The notes: generated by a model from the sequence alone, not told the origin. 64,000 nt of DNA from Aureibaculum sp. 2308TA14-22 (GCF_040538665.1 NZ_JBEWXT010000001.1:2878501-2942500), one strand, 5' to 3'; counted from the stretch's first letter, positions 43,971 to 53,613 are shown. Translations and numbers: made by a program.

Positions 43971-45014
43971 TTACTTCATTGCATTCCACCCCTGAGCGGT
44001 CAGTTCCACTTTTTGATCGCCCCTGGTTATCAAGTGCATACCTTCGTTTTTTTCGGTTATGTGGCCGATAACCGTCAAATTGGGATTCCCTTTTATCTTA
44101 TCAAAATCGTCTAAGCTAACAGTAAACAACAATTCATAATCCTCTCCTCCACTTAACGCAACTGTTGTGCTATCCAAATTAAATTCTTCACAGGTAGAAA
44201 TTACTTGTGGGTCTAACGGAATTTTATCCTCAAACAAATTGCATCCCGCATCACTTTGACTACAAATGTGAATGATTTCAGATGACAACCCATCGCTAAT
44301 ATCAATCATAGCCGTTGGTTTTACATCTAATTCTTTTAATAAATTCGGAATGTCTTTTCTAGCTTCTGGCTTTAATTGCCGTTCAACTAAATAGGTATAA
44401 TTATCCAATTCAGGTTGTGCATTCGGATTTGCTTGAAAAACTTGCTTTTCACGCTCCAACACTTGTAGGCCTAAATAAGCAGCTCCTAAATCTCCAGTAA
44501 CTACTATTAAATCGTTAGGTTTTGCTCCATTTCTATATACAATATCTTCTTTAGAAGCTTTGCCCAATGCAGTTACACTAATCAATAATCCTTTGGTAGA
44601 AGAACTTGTATCTCCACCGATCAAATCAACATTATAAATTTTACAGGCTAAATGAATTCCCGCATACAGTTCTTCAATGGCCTCTAAAGGAAAACGGTTG
44701 GAAACTGCCAACGAAACGGTTATCTGAGTTGCGGTACCGTTCATTGCAAACACATCCGATAAATTAACCATTACAGCCTTGTAACCCAAGTGTTTTAAAG
44801 GCATATACGATAAGTCAAAATGCACACCTTCTACCAATAAATCAGTAGTTACCAAAACTTGTTTGTCTTTAAACTCTAGTACGGCGGCATCATCACCGAC
44901 ACCTTTTATGGATGACTTATGTGTCAATTTAACCTGATTAGTTAAATGTTTTATCAAACCAAACTCGCCTAGTTCAGCTAATGAAGTTCTTTGTTCGTTT
45001 TTATCTTCTAGCAT
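43971..45014 (-). CDS. thiL: Thiamine-monophosphate kinase
   Basis: A 347-residue enzyme that phosphorylates thiamine monophosphate to the active cofactor thiamine diphosphate. All ThiL/PurM-like motifs are visible: GVGDDAAVL, TTDLLVEGVHFDL, NLSDVFAMNG, GGDTSSS, DISDGLSSE and SGGEDYELLF. Length is normal. No other thi genes are near. It lies downstream of the S41 peptidase gene on the same strand, with a palindromic repeat between. Confidence 0.95.
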   Translation of the reverse strand: MLEDKNEQRTSLAELGEFGLIKHLTNQVKLTHKSSIKGVGDDAAVLEFKDKQVLVTTDLLVEGVHFDLSYMPLKHLGYKAVMVNLSDVFAMNGTATQITVSLAVSNRFPLEAIEELYAGIHLACKIYNVDLIGGDTSSSTKGLLISVTALGKASKEDIVYRNGAKPNDLIVVTGDLGAAYLGLQVLEREKQVFQANPNAQPELDNYTYLVERQLKPEARKDIPNLLKELDVKPTAMIDISDGLSSEIIHICSQSDAGCNLFEDKIPLDPQVISTCEEFNLDSTTVALSGGEDYELLFTVSLDDFDKIKGNPNLTVIGHITEKNEGMHLITRGDQKVELTAQGWNAMK

Positions 45015-45030
45015 TATTATTTGTTAACCT

Positions 45031-45100
45031 GTCATTCCGAGGCACGATGAATCTCATTAATTTGAATACTTTTTTAAGATTCCTTCTTTTCCAGAATGGC
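45031..45100. repeat. Nested palindromic repeat (GTCATTCCGAGG...GAATCT type)
   Basis: The outer arms GTCATTC (45031) and GAATGGC (45094) pair with one G-T. The inner arms GAATCT (45049) and AGATTC (45077) pair perfectly. This is the classic dispersed repeat GTCATTCCGAGG...GAATCTC. Relatives are at 13342-13550 and 31549. Confidence 0.65.
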
Positions 45101-45105
45101 AATTC

Positions 45106-46698
45106 TTATTTATCGTTCTTTTTATTTTCTATATCCTCTAGCACCCATTCCAGTTCTGGGTCAATATTATGTAATCTATCTTCAATAGTAGGAATAATCT
45201 GTACATCGGGCTTTATTCCATAACCATCAGGATTGGTAGAATATGGTGCTTCAATTTGAGCTAAACCGATATTCATTTTTACTTTTGAGTTTGGCAATTC
45301 AATGTATTTAAATAATCCTGCAACTGTTCCGTTATAAGCACCGCCTGTTTCTTCTCCAACAAAAGTAGCTCTTTTATTAGCATGTAAATTTGTAGATAAT
45401 ATAGATGAAGCGGAAAACGAGGCTCCATTAATCAATACATAAATTTCTCCTTTAAAATTTAACGGATTTGGTTTTTTAAGTTTAGAACTAGAAAACGAAT
45501 AATATTTTTTTCCATCCTTTTTCCCAGATTTAAACAAATTATGTATAGCCATAAAAGGTGATAGCAACGTTGCTCCTATTTTTATGAATGTAGGATTGTT
45601 TTTAGACAGCATAGAGGTTAAAAAAGGTTGGCGTGTTAGTACTTCTGCTTTTTCAATTAACTGGTAGTTTTTATTAGTTAGATATGAGTATAGTTTATCA
45701 ATTTCATCAAGTCTACCACCTGTATTGTCCCTTAAATCTAATATTAGATATTCCGTTTTAGCGGAATCCATAACAACAAAACTTTTTTGATAAAACTTCT
45801 TATAGTTACCATTTCCAAAACCTCTTATTTTCATAATAGCTACACTGCTATCTTTACCTATAAAATTAAAGTTTCTGGTATATCTATCTCTAGCTTTTTC
45901 ATATCCATAAATGTAATCTTTTTCCCTTTTCTGTTTCTCTTTGAGCTTTTGCTCTTTCTTTTCTGACTCAGTAAGTTTTTTTGGTTTTTTATGTAGGGAA
46001 TCTATTTTAATTTTTCCTGGAACCGAGTCTTTTGGAATTCTTCTTAAGACTTTCGTAAATAATGAATCTCCTTTTTTTAAAGTCAGCGACAAACTATCCA
46101 CAAACCCTTTATCTCTATAATAAAAACCTGAAAACCGAGAAGCTACAATTCTATTTTGAAAGGTTGAATTGTATCCATCAGAAGAGAATAACTTTTTATA
46201 CTTATTGAATAATTTATCAACATTTTCACCATCAATTTTGAGGGTTTTACTGCCTACTAAGATGGAATCAGCACCTCTAGTATTTACAATCCATAAATTA
46301 TCATTTAAAAATTCAAAATCTAATTCATAAAACTCAAACTTTTTTTTATTGAGTAATTTTCTTTCTTTATTATTGAAACGTTTAAGAGGAGGGTTAACCG
46401 AAATGTGACCTTGTCTTACCTCAGCAATAACTGGTGCCAGTTTTTCATAAAATTGTTGACTGGATAAAGGTTTAACAATAGTTTTTTTTAAACTATCGAA
46501 TTTAGATTCTAATTTAGGTTTTGATATGTATTGATATAACCTTGGGTGCAGCTTTTTCAGCCTTTTATAAGCAACATCAACATCCTTTTTTAAACTGCGT
46601 ACGGAATGATTTACTGCAATCTGTTCATTGTACGTTTTTACACTTGTACAAGAAAACAATAATAAGCATATACCAAAAAAGTATACTATCTTTTGCAT
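45106..46698 (-). CDS. S41-family (C-terminal processing protease-like) peptidase lipoprotein
   Basis: A 530-residue lipoprotein (lipobox LFSC). The N-terminal helical region (about 30-110) and a Lys/Glu-rich insert (about 230-260) precede the S41 core. Motifs are LILDLRDNTGGRLDEID, then INGASFSASS with the probable nucleophile Ser429, VGEETGGAYNG and GIKPDV at the end. It probably degrades or processes exported proteins or peptides in the periplasm. Its stop is followed by a palindromic repeat and then thiL. Confidence 0.88.
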   Translation of the reverse strand: MQKIVYFFGICLLLFSCTSVKTYNEQIAVNHSVRSLKKDVDVAYKRLKKLHPRLYQYISKPKLESKFDSLKKTIVKPLSSQQFYEKLAPVIAEVRQGHISVNPPLKRFNNKERKLLNKKKFEFYELDFEFLNDNLWIVNTRGADSILVGSKTLKIDGENVDKLFNKYKKLFSSDGYNSTFQNRIVASRFSGFYYRDKGFVDSLSLTLKKGDSLFTKVLRRIPKDSVPGKIKIDSLHKKPKKLTESEKKEQKLKEKQKREKDYIYGYEKARDRYTRNFNFIGKDSSVAIMKIRGFGNGNYKKFYQKSFVVMDSAKTEYLILDLRDNTGGRLDEIDKLYSYLTNKNYQLIEKAEVLTRQPFLTSMLSKNNPTFIKIGATLLSPFMAIHNLFKSGKKDGKKYYSFSSSKLKKPNPLNFKGEIYVLINGASFSASSILSTNLHANKRATFVGEETGGAYNGTVAGLFKYIELPNSKVKMNIGLAQIEAPYSTNPDGYGIKPDVQIIPTIEDRLHNIDPELEWVLEDIENKKNDK

Positions 46699-46822
46699 CT
46701 AATTCTATTTAATTGGTAAAAATAAGTTGATTTTTTTTAACTAGAAAAAACACGCCGACTTAATAACGAATCCAACAGAATAATCTAATAATTGAGATTC
46801 CGGCTAATTTTGAATATTTAAC

Positions 46823-46830
46823 TACATTTG
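46823..46830 (+). promoter_or_regulatory. -7 promoter element before the LVIVD-type lipoprotein gene
   Basis: TACATTTG matches TAnnTTTG, 78 bases before the ATG at 46909. It would drive the three-gene unit 46909-50524. Confidence 0.45.
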
Positions 46831-46908
46831 TTCTAAACTCAAGCGGTTACAATTATTTATAAAAACATTGCATGGTTTTTGATAACTAAAATTACTTATA
46901 TCCTATTT

Positions 46909-48255
46909 ATGGTTTCAAAGAAAAAAATAATTACATTTTTAAGTATCACAATAGTTGCATTTTTCACCTTTAGTTGTAGTACATCTAATGAACCCATGGA
47001 AGATTTATCAAAAACTGATTCTGACAAGGATGGAATTCTTGATAGTAATGATAATTGTTTAACATCTGCAAATTCAAATCAAAATGACATAGATGGAGAT
47101 GGAATAGGAGATGCTTGTGATACCGCTTTTACTTTTAAAACAACTCCTTGTACTGGAGGAATGGCTGATATCTACCCATGTAATAATTATGACTTGCTTC
47201 AGCATATTCCATTGAGTTATTTACATGCAGAATCTGCTAATGATTCTTGGGGTTGGAAAGATCCTGAAACTGATAAAGAATATGCAATTATAGGACTTGA
47301 TAATGGTACCGCATTTATTGATATAACTAATGCCAATGAAGCAATCTACTTGGGTAAATTACCAACTGCAACTCAAAACAGCTCTTGGCGAGATATAAAA
47401 GTCTATAATAATCATGCTTTTATTGTTAGTGAAGCTCAAGGCCATGGCATGCAAGTTTTCGATTTATCAAAATTGAGAAACGTTGACAGTCCTCCTAAAA
47501 CTTTTGCAGCAGATAACCATTATACTGGTTTTGGTAATGCACACAATATGGTAATTAATGAAGCTACTGGTTATGCATATCCCGTAGGTACTAGCAGAAC
47601 TGGACCCTATTTAGGTGGTCCATTGTTTATAAATATTCAAAATCCTACCTCTCCAATTGATGAAGGTGGTTACGCAATGGATAATTACAGTCATGACGCC
47701 CAGGTGGTAACCTATAAAGGAACTGATACAGAGCATATAGGTAAAGAAATTTTAGTCGGTAGCAATGAAAATGAAGTGGTTATAGTAGATATAACAGACA
47801 AATCAAATCCAAAAAATATTTCAAAAATTTCTTATGCCAATGTTGGCTATACGCACCAAGGTTGGTTTACTGAAAATCATCAGTATTTTATCTTGGGTGA
47901 TGAATTGGATGAACGAAATTTTGGGTTTAATTCAAGAACCTTAGTATTTGATTTTACCGACTTAGATAACCCTAAATTAAAAACTACATACACCGGGCCA
48001 ACCCCTGCAATAGACCATAACGGTTATACAAAAAATAATGTTTTCTATTTAGCCAACTATACCGCAGGAGTTCGATTTATTGATATTTCTGACATCGAAA
48101 ATAGCACACTTAACGAAGTGGGATATTTTGACACCTATCCTGCAAATGACAACGCCGCCTTTAGCGGAGCATGGAATGTATTTCCGTATTTAGAAAGTGG
48201 TAAAATTATAGTTAGTGATATCGAAAGTGGGTTATTTATCATCAAAAAAAAGTAA
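46909..48255 (+). CDS. LVIVD-repeat (choice-of-anchor B) lipoprotein
   Basis: A 448-residue lipoprotein; ATG 46909 gives a clean signal ending FSCS, while the upstream TTG at 46879 adds 10 needless residues. After the signal comes a thrombospondin type 3-like calcium-binding stretch (DSDKDGILDSNDNC, DIDGDGIGDACD). A propeller of LVIVD repeats follows (IIGLDNGTAFIDITN, AFIVSEAQGHGMQVFDLSK, GVRFIDISDIE). Proteins of this family are surface-exposed; their function is unknown. The next lipoprotein gene begins 9 bases later. Confidence 0.88.
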   Translation: MVSKKKIITFLSITIVAFFTFSCSTSNEPMEDLSKTDSDKDGILDSNDNCLTSANSNQNDIDGDGIGDACDTAFTFKTTPCTGGMADIYPCNNYDLLQHIPLSYLHAESANDSWGWKDPETDKEYAIIGLDNGTAFIDITNANEAIYLGKLPTATQNSSWRDIKVYNNHAFIVSEAQGHGMQVFDLSKLRNVDSPPKTFAADNHYTGFGNAHNMVINEATGYAYPVGTSRTGPYLGGPLFINIQNPTSPIDEGGYAMDNYSHDAQVVTYKGTDTEHIGKEILVGSNENEVVIVDITDKSNPKNISKISYANVGYTHQGWFTENHQYFILGDELDERNFGFNSRTLVFDFTDLDNPKLKTTYTGPTPAIDHNGYTKNNVFYLANYTAGVRFIDISDIENSTLNEVGYFDTYPANDNAAFSGAWNVFPYLESGKIIVSDIESGLFIIKKK

Positions 48256-48264
48256 ACCATTTTA

Positions 48265-49611
48265 ATGTTAGCATTCAAAAAATATCGAATTATATTCTCT
48301 TCTATTTTCCTAAGTTTTATTTGGCTCAGCTGCACAACAAATTCTGAATTGCCTATATCATCATTATCCGGAAAAATTGAATGGCAAAAAACCTTTGGTG
48401 GCTCAGGTGATGATGTTGCTAGAGGTGTCATTGAAACCAACGATGGCGGATATGCTGTTATCGGCTATACCAATAGCATTAATGGAGACATTGTCGATAA
48501 AACCAACGAAGAAAATGATTTTTGGGTATTAAAATTGGACAAAAATGGTACTATTGAATGGAATAGAACTTATGGTGGCAGCGGTGACGACAAAGGTAGA
48601 GCAATTATTCAAACTTTAGATGGTGGATATGCCATTACTGGGCCAAGTAAAAGTGCAGACGGTGATGGTTCTAATAACCAAGGGCAACACGATCATTGGT
48701 TGGTAAAGTTAGACGCAAGTGGATCCATCCAGTGGGAAAAATCTTACGGTTTTGCTGGCCATGACCATAGCCATTCTTTATTTCAAACCGAAGATGGTGG
48801 CTATTTTATTGGTGGATATTTGGATGTTGACGGCTCTAATGGTTTGGGCAACGAAACTGTAAATACAAAACATGGAGTTGGAGAATTTTGGGCTCAAAAA
48901 TTAGATGATAAAGGCAATTTAGAATGGCGTAGGTATTTTGGTGGATCTAACAATGATCGTATTTATAAAGTTTTACAAGCTCATGACGGAAATTTTCTTT
49001 TAGTTGGTTCAACCGAAAGTGATGATTTTGATATTAGTAACAGTAATGGTAGTTACGATTTTTGGGTTATCAAAATTAATACTAAAGGCGAAATGCTTTG
49101 GCAAAAAACATATGGAGGTTCAGGTATAGATGATGCTTACGGGGCTATTGCTACCGTTGATGGTAATTACATTATCGTTGGTTCCGCAATTTCTGATGAT
49201 GGTAATATTTCGTCAAGTAAAGGGAATTCAGATTTTTGGGTGATTAAAATAAATGAAAGCGGAGATCTGCTTTGGGAAAAATCATACGGAGGATCTTCAT
49301 TTGATGCCCCTTTTGATATTGCAAAAGCTCATACTATTTTCAGCTCATATCTTATTGCCGGAAATTCTAAAAGCAGTGATGGAGATGTTATCAAAAATAA
49401 TGGTGAAAATGACTTCTGGATTATAAAAATTGATGAAGTGGGCAATTTACTTTTTGAAAAATCTTTAGGTGGCTCTGGTTTAGATTTTGCCTATGGTATC
49501 ATTGCAACTTTGGATCAAAAAATAGTTGTTGTTGGTGAAACTGAAAGTACTGACAAAGATATCTCTTCAAACAAAGGAAAAAAGGATGTTTGGATAGTTA
49601 AAATAAAGTAA
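48265..49611 (+). CDS. Repeat lipoprotein (GGSG-DGGY propeller-like)
   Basis: A 448-residue lipoprotein (lipobox WLSC). It consists of about seven repeats of roughly 55-60 residues with the pattern W-x-K-[TS]-[YF]-GGSG, TxDGGY, then DFWVxKL. Examples are WQKTFGGSGDD, WNRTYGGSGDD, WEKSYGFAGHD and WQKTYGGSGID. This suggests a closed beta-propeller on the cell surface. The third repeat has an insertion and the fifth to seventh are regular. Function unknown; it is probably made together with the LVIVD lipoprotein 9 bases upstream. Confidence 0.85.
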   Translation: MLAFKKYRIIFSSIFLSFIWLSCTTNSELPISSLSGKIEWQKTFGGSGDDVARGVIETNDGGYAVIGYTNSINGDIVDKTNEENDFWVLKLDKNGTIEWNRTYGGSGDDKGRAIIQTLDGGYAITGPSKSADGDGSNNQGQHDHWLVKLDASGSIQWEKSYGFAGHDHSHSLFQTEDGGYFIGGYLDVDGSNGLGNETVNTKHGVGEFWAQKLDDKGNLEWRRYFGGSNNDRIYKVLQAHDGNFLLVGSTESDDFDISNSNGSYDFWVIKINTKGEMLWQKTYGGSGIDDAYGAIATVDGNYIIVGSAISDDGNISSSKGNSDFWVIKINESGDLLWEKSYGGSSFDAPFDIAKAHTIFSSYLIAGNSKSSDGDVIKNNGENDFWIIKIDEVGNLLFEKSLGGSGLDFAYGIIATLDQKIVVVGETESTDKDISSNKGKKDVWIVKIK

Positions 49612-49633
49612 TTTCGCATATATTTATGGTTGT

Positions 49634-50524
49634 ATGATGCACTCTATTCTTGATAACGCTTTTAAAAATGCGAAGCCTTTAACTATAAACAAAGATTCTA
49701 AAATTATACTTTTTAGTGATGTGCATAAAGGCGATAATAGCTATGCAGATGATTTTTTGCATAATATGGTCATTTACCAACATGCCATACAAGAGTATTA
49801 TCAAAAAAACTTCACCTATATTGAATTGGGCGACGGCATAGAGCTTTGGGAAAATTACTCCTTTGAACCCATTTACAAAGCCCATAAAAGTACTTTTGAG
49901 TTGCTAAAATTGTTTTATGACGATAATCGTTTGTATTTACTTTGGGGCAACCACGATATGATATTTGGCGACCCATTAACGGTAGAAAAAATGTTATACG
50001 AAGTTTTTCCACCCAAAAATATTGAAGAAAAAGAGCGTCTTTTTAATTTAGAATATCATGAAAGTATGTTGTTACAGATTGAAAATACAGATAAAAAAAT
50101 ATTTTTGATTCATGGGCATCAGGCAGACTGGTTCAACTATAGGTTTTGGAAAGTCAGCCGGTTTTTTGTACGCTATTTATGGATGCCTTTACAAAAATGG
50201 TTTACAATAAAAGATCCAACCAGTCCCGCAAAAAATAATATTACACTCAACAGAATTGAGAAAAAACTAAAAGATTGGATGTTAAAAAACAATAATCAAA
50301 TGGTTATTGCCGGGCATACGCACAGACCCCGTTTTCCTGATCCAGGGCTATTGCCTTATTTTAATGACGGTAGTTGTGTACATCCAAATTCCATTATTGG
50401 TTTAGAAATTGAAAATCTAGAAATAGTTATGGTAAAATGGCATTTTGAACAAGATGAGAATGGAGAAAATACCATTGTAAAAACAATTTTGGCTGGACCA
50501 CAACCTTTGAGTTTATACTTATAA
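49634..50524 (+). CDS. Metallophosphoesterase
   Basis: A 296-residue cytoplasmic protein of the calcineurin-like phosphoesterase family. All five metal/catalytic motifs are present: FSDVHKGD, ELGDGIELW, LWGNHD, FLIHGHQAD and VIAGHTHRPRF. The long insert with KVSRFFVRYLWMPLQKW is typical of the larger members related to UDP-diacylglucosamine hydrolases, but the substrate is not determined. Two consecutive ATGs (49634, 49637) are possible starts. It lies 22 bases after the repeat lipoprotein and converges with the DjlA-like gene (4-base gap). Confidence 0.9.
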   Translation: MMHSILDNAFKNAKPLTINKDSKIILFSDVHKGDNSYADDFLHNMVIYQHAIQEYYQKNFTYIELGDGIELWENYSFEPIYKAHKSTFELLKLFYDDNRLYLLWGNHDMIFGDPLTVEKMLYEVFPPKNIEEKERLFNLEYHESMLLQIENTDKKIFLIHGHQADWFNYRFWKVSRFFVRYLWMPLQKWFTIKDPTSPAKNNITLNRIEKKLKDWMLKNNNQMVIAGHTHRPRFPDPGLLPYFNDGSCVHPNSIIGLEIENLEIVMVKWHFEQDENGENTIVKTILAGPQPLSLYL

Positions 50525-50528
50525 AAAA

Positions 50529-51299
50529 TTACATTCCTCGTTCCGCCTGTATTTGCTCATAAGCTTTTTGTATTTGCCTAAATTTTTCTTCAGCACCTTT
50601 CTGATGTTCTTCACCTAAATGTCTTAATTTATCAGGATGATGCTTTTTTACCATTTTTCGATAGGCTTTTTTAACCTCATCATTAGTAGCTGATTTTGTT
50701 ATTTCCAAAATTTTATAAGCGGTACTACTGCTATATGAAGCTCCGGACGATGAAGAAGAAGCACCATAAAACATTGCCCTTATTGATTCAAAATCACGAT
50801 TACTGATATATAAATAGACCGAGATTCGTTTTATAGCATCGCTTTCTGTCTGACTAACCGCACCGTCTGATTTTGCAATTCCGAACAGAAAATGTAACAA
50901 TTGTAATCGAGAGGCATGTGTCATGTGTTGCCTTATCTGAATACAGACCTGTCGCGTAGGTATCGTTCCTTTTTTTCGTATTTCGTTAAACAGTTTAAAT
51001 GCGTTATTAGCTCTTTGTTTTCCGTACATTCTAATAAAATTATCACGTACATAATCCAATTCTTTTTTACTAGACCTACCATCGGCTTTAATTACCACGG
51101 CAGCCAAAACCAATAAACTGATTTCAAAATCGCCCGCTTCTGTTCGCGAAGATTGTCTTGGATTTTGCCCCATGGTATTAATGTCCACATCAGTAAATCC
51201 ATCAACTAAACTACCCACAATAAAACCTAAAATCCCACCAATAGGTCCGCCCAAAGACCATCCAAGTGTTGCACCAATCCATTTTGAAAAACTCGCCAT
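50529..51299 (-). CDS. DjlA-like TerB/DnaJ co-chaperone
   Basis: A 256-residue protein. An N-terminal glycine-rich hydrophobic segment (about 8-35, IGATLGWSLGGPIGG) may anchor it in the membrane. A TerB-like helical domain covers about 58-180 (VLAAVVIKADGRSSKKELDYV, FGIAKSDGAVSQTE). After a Ser-rich linker comes a C-terminal J-domain (about 195-256) with the HPD motif in KHHPDKLRHLG, needed to stimulate DnaK. This is the DjlA order. It has its own -7 box. Confidence 0.9.
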   Translation of the reverse strand: MASFSKWIGATLGWSLGGPIGGILGFIVGSLVDGFTDVDINTMGQNPRQSSRTEAGDFEISLLVLAAVVIKADGRSSKKELDYVRDNFIRMYGKQRANNAFKLFNEIRKKGTIPTRQVCIQIRQHMTHASRLQLLHFLFGIAKSDGAVSQTESDAIKRISVYLYISNRDFESIRAMFYGASSSSSGASYSSSTAYKILEITKSATNDEVKKAYRKMVKKHHPDKLRHLGEEHQKGAEEKFRQIQKAYEQIQAERGM

Positions 51300-51321
51300 A
51301 AAAATAATTTGTTATAAAATT

Positions 51322-51329
51322 CAAAGATA
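51322..51329 (-). promoter_or_regulatory. -7 promoter element of the DjlA-like gene
   Basis: Minus-strand TATCTTTG matches TAnnTTTG, 22 bases before the ATG at 51299. Confidence 0.5.
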
Positions 51330-51360
51330 CATTTATCTTAGAACTATTCTTAATAATCAT

Positions 51361-51368
51361 TATCTTTG
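51361..51368 (+). promoter_or_regulatory. -7 promoter element of the bacilliredoxin gene
   Basis: TATCTTTG matches TAnnTTTG, 26 bases before the ATG at 51395, back-to-back with the DjlA-like promoter. Confidence 0.5.
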
Positions 51369-51394
51369 CAATTCAAATTTTAAAAGAAAAGATT

Positions 51395-51805
51395 ATGTAT
51401 CCAGAAGAAATAGTAAAACCAATGCGTCAACAATTAGTAGATGCAGGTTTTCAAGAATTAAAATCAGCAGACCAAGTTGACACTATATTAAATGAAAAAG
51501 GGACAACTTTAGTAATGGTAAATTCTGTTTGTGGTTGTGCTGCAGGTACCGCAAGACCAGGAACAATTTTATCCATACAAGGAGATAAGAAGCCAGACCA
51601 TTTAACTACGGTATTTGCCGGAAATGATGTTGAAGCTGTTAATAAAGCAAGAGAACACATGGTTCCTTTCCCTCCATCTTCTCCAGCTGTTGCATTATTT
51701 AAGGATGGTGAATTGGTGCACATGTTAGAGCGTCATCACATTGAAGGCAGATCAGCCGAAATGATTGCTGAAAACTTAGCAGGAGCTTATCAGGAGTTTT
51801 GTTAA
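51395..51805 (+). CDS. BrxA/BrxB-family bacilliredoxin
   Basis: A 136-residue cytoplasmic thioredoxin-fold protein of the YphP/YqiW family. The start MYPEEIVKPMRQQL, the active-site CGC (46-48, in SVCGCAAG), RPGTILSIQGDKKPDHLTTVFAG and RHHIEGR are closely conserved. In Firmicutes these enzymes remove bacillithiol from oxidised proteins; whether this organism makes bacillithiol cannot be told from the window. It ends at a hairpin terminator and is followed by plsC. Confidence 0.93.
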   Translation: MYPEEIVKPMRQQLVDAGFQELKSADQVDTILNEKGTTLVMVNSVCGCAAGTARPGTILSIQGDKKPDHLTTVFAGNDVEAVNKAREHMVPFPPSSPAVALFKDGELVHMLERHHIEGRSAEMIAENLAGAYQEFC

Positions 51806-51820
51806 ACTTTTTAAGACCAA

Positions 51821-51843
51821 CCCTCTTCCCTTAAAGAAGAGGG
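51821..51843 (+). terminator. Terminator after the bacilliredoxin gene
   Basis: CCCTCTTC / GAAGAGGG form an 8-bp stem with a 7-base loop, followed by ATTTTTATTT. It lies 16 bases after the stop codon and 17 before plsC. Confidence 0.8.
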
Positions 51844-51859
51844 ATTTTTATTTACAAAA

Positions 51860-52624
51860 ATGCAAAAACTTCTAGCCTATCCATTATCTGTTTTATATTA
51901 CCTCTGTTTTGGATTAACACTGGTTCTATTCCATCCTATTTTATGGATTAGCAATAACGTATTTGGTTACACCGGTTTAAAGAAAAGTGTTGATGTTTTT
52001 CAATTTTTTTTATTACGATGTCTTAATATTTTAGGTACACGTTTTACTTTTACTAATCCGCATAATATAGAAAATAATCAGCCTTTAATAATAGTTTCAA
52101 ATCATCAGAGCATGTACGATATTTCACCAATAATATGGTACATGCGTAAGCATCATCCTAAATTTATTAGTAAAGTTGAATTGGGCAAGGGCATACCGAG
52201 CGTATCTTATAATTTACGACATGGAGGTTCAGCTTTGATTGATAGAAAAGATCCAAGACAAGCCATTACGGCAATAAAGGAATTTGCATCATCTGTAAAA
52301 AATAATAATTGGGCCGCAGTCATTTTTCCAGAAGGCACAAGAAGTAAAAATGGTGTGCCAAAAGACTTTCAAAAAAGAGGACTACTAACTCTGTTTAAAG
52401 AAATACCTAACGCTACCGTTGTACCAATTTCTATCAATAATTCTTGGAAAACAGTACGTTATGGAAAATTTCCTATGGGCATTGGCACGCATATGACTTT
52501 TACTGTACATAAACCAGTAAAAATTGCTACCTTTACGGATAGTGAAGCCTTATTAAATCAAATTGAAACCACCATTAAGAATGGTGTTCATCTCAAAAAA
52601 ACAGTTAATGTCATTAAAAAATAA
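51860..52624 (+). CDS. plsC: 1-acyl-sn-glycerol-3-phosphate acyltransferase
   Basis: A 254-residue membrane-associated enzyme that acylates lysophosphatidic acid to phosphatidic acid in phospholipid synthesis. An N-terminal membrane helix (about 5-30) precedes the HX4D motif (NHQSMYD), the glycerol-phosphate-binding FPEGTRSKNG and VVPISINNSWKT. It overlaps the start of the acyl-ACP desaturase gene by 17 bases, so acyl-chain modification and transfer are probably translated together. Confidence 0.92.
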   Translation: MQKLLAYPLSVLYYLCFGLTLVLFHPILWISNNVFGYTGLKKSVDVFQFFLLRCLNILGTRFTFTNPHNIENNQPLIIVSNHQSMYDISPIIWYMRKHHPKFISKVELGKGIPSVSYNLRHGGSALIDRKDPRQAITAIKEFASSVKNNNWAAVIFPEGTRSKNGVPKDFQKRGLLTLFKEIPNATVVPISINNSWKTVRYGKFPMGIGTHMTFTVHKPVKIATFTDSEALLNQIETTIKNGVHLKKTVNVIKK

Positions 52625-53594
52625 AAGATTAGAAGTAATGCAGTTTTTGGAAAAAGACGTTGATGCTCTTATTCAAAAATATTTAATTCCTATAGATACT
52701 ATTTGGCAACCTTCTGATTTTTTACCAGATTCTGAAAGTGATACTTTTTTTGATGAAGTTACAGAAATTCGTGAATTGGCTAAAGAATTACCTTATGATT
52801 TCTGGGTAGTTTTGGTCGGTGACATGATTACAGAAGAGGCTTTACCAACTTACGAATCTTGGCTAATGGATGTTGAAGGTGTAGATCAAGTTGAAACAAA
52901 TCCTTGGGGAAAATGGGTACGTCAATGGACTGGAGAAGAAAACCGTCATGGAGATGTTTTAAACAAATACCTTTACCTGTCAGGAAGGGTAAATATGAGA
53001 GAAATTGAAATAACCACACAACATTTAATTACTGATGGTTTTGACATTGGCACCGATAGAGATCCTTATAAAAACTTTGTATATACCAGTTTTCAAGAAT
53101 TGGCAACTTATGTGTCTCACAATCGTGTGGCAAAAATCGCTAAAAAGAAAGGCAACAAGCAATTGGCAAAAATGTGCCGTATTATTTCAGGCGATGAAAT
53201 GCGTCATCACAATGCGTATGCGGATTTTGTGGAGCGAATTTTTAAAGTTGACCCTAGTCAAATGATGATGGCCTTTGAATATATGATGAAGCGAAAAATT
53301 GTTATGCCTGCTCAATTTTTAAGAGAATCCGGAGAAAAAATAAGTACAGCTTTTGAAGAATTTTCTAATACTGCACAACGTATTGGTGTCTATACATCAT
53401 TAGATTATGTTGATATTTTGGATAAACTGATAAAGCGATGGGAAATAGAAAAAATTACTAACCTTTCTGATGAAGCTGAAAAAGCACGGGATTATTTAGT
53501 CCGTCTTCCTGCAAGAATGTTGCGTTTGGCTGAGCGTATAAAAATTCCTGAAAACTCATTTCAGTTTAAATGGGTAGAGCCAGCAATTAAGTAG
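52608..53594 (+). CDS. Acyl-ACP desaturase (ferritin-like)
   Basis: A 328-residue soluble di-iron enzyme that introduces a double bond into acyl-ACP. The two iron-binding motifs are EENRHGD and DEMRHH, with further Glu in ITEEALPTYES. The fold is the plant stearoyl-ACP desaturase type. The ATG at 52608 (MSLKNKRLEVMQFLEKDV) fits homologues; an in-frame codon at 52563 would add 15 residues and increase the overlap with plsC to 62 bases. The 17-base overlap supports coupled translation. The product would be unsaturated membrane lipids, useful in cold sea water (inference). Confidence 0.92.
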   Translation: MSLKNKRLEVMQFLEKDVDALIQKYLIPIDTIWQPSDFLPDSESDTFFDEVTEIRELAKELPYDFWVVLVGDMITEEALPTYESWLMDVEGVDQVETNPWGKWVRQWTGEENRHGDVLNKYLYLSGRVNMREIEITTQHLITDGFDIGTDRDPYKNFVYTSFQELATYVSHNRVAKIAKKKGNKQLAKMCRIISGDEMRHHNAYADFVERIFKVDPSQMMMAFEYMMKRKIVMPAQFLRESGEKISTAFEEFSNTAQRIGVYTSLDYVDILDKLIKRWEIEKITNLSDEAEKARDYLVRLPARMLRLAERIKIPENSFQFKWVEPAIK

Positions 53595-53613
53595 TTGAAA
53601 CAGGTTTTTTAGA

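Noticed and set aside
48361-49611. Internal DNA repeats of about 170 bases
   Set aside because: They encode the protein-level propeller repeats of the lipoprotein and need no separate explanation.
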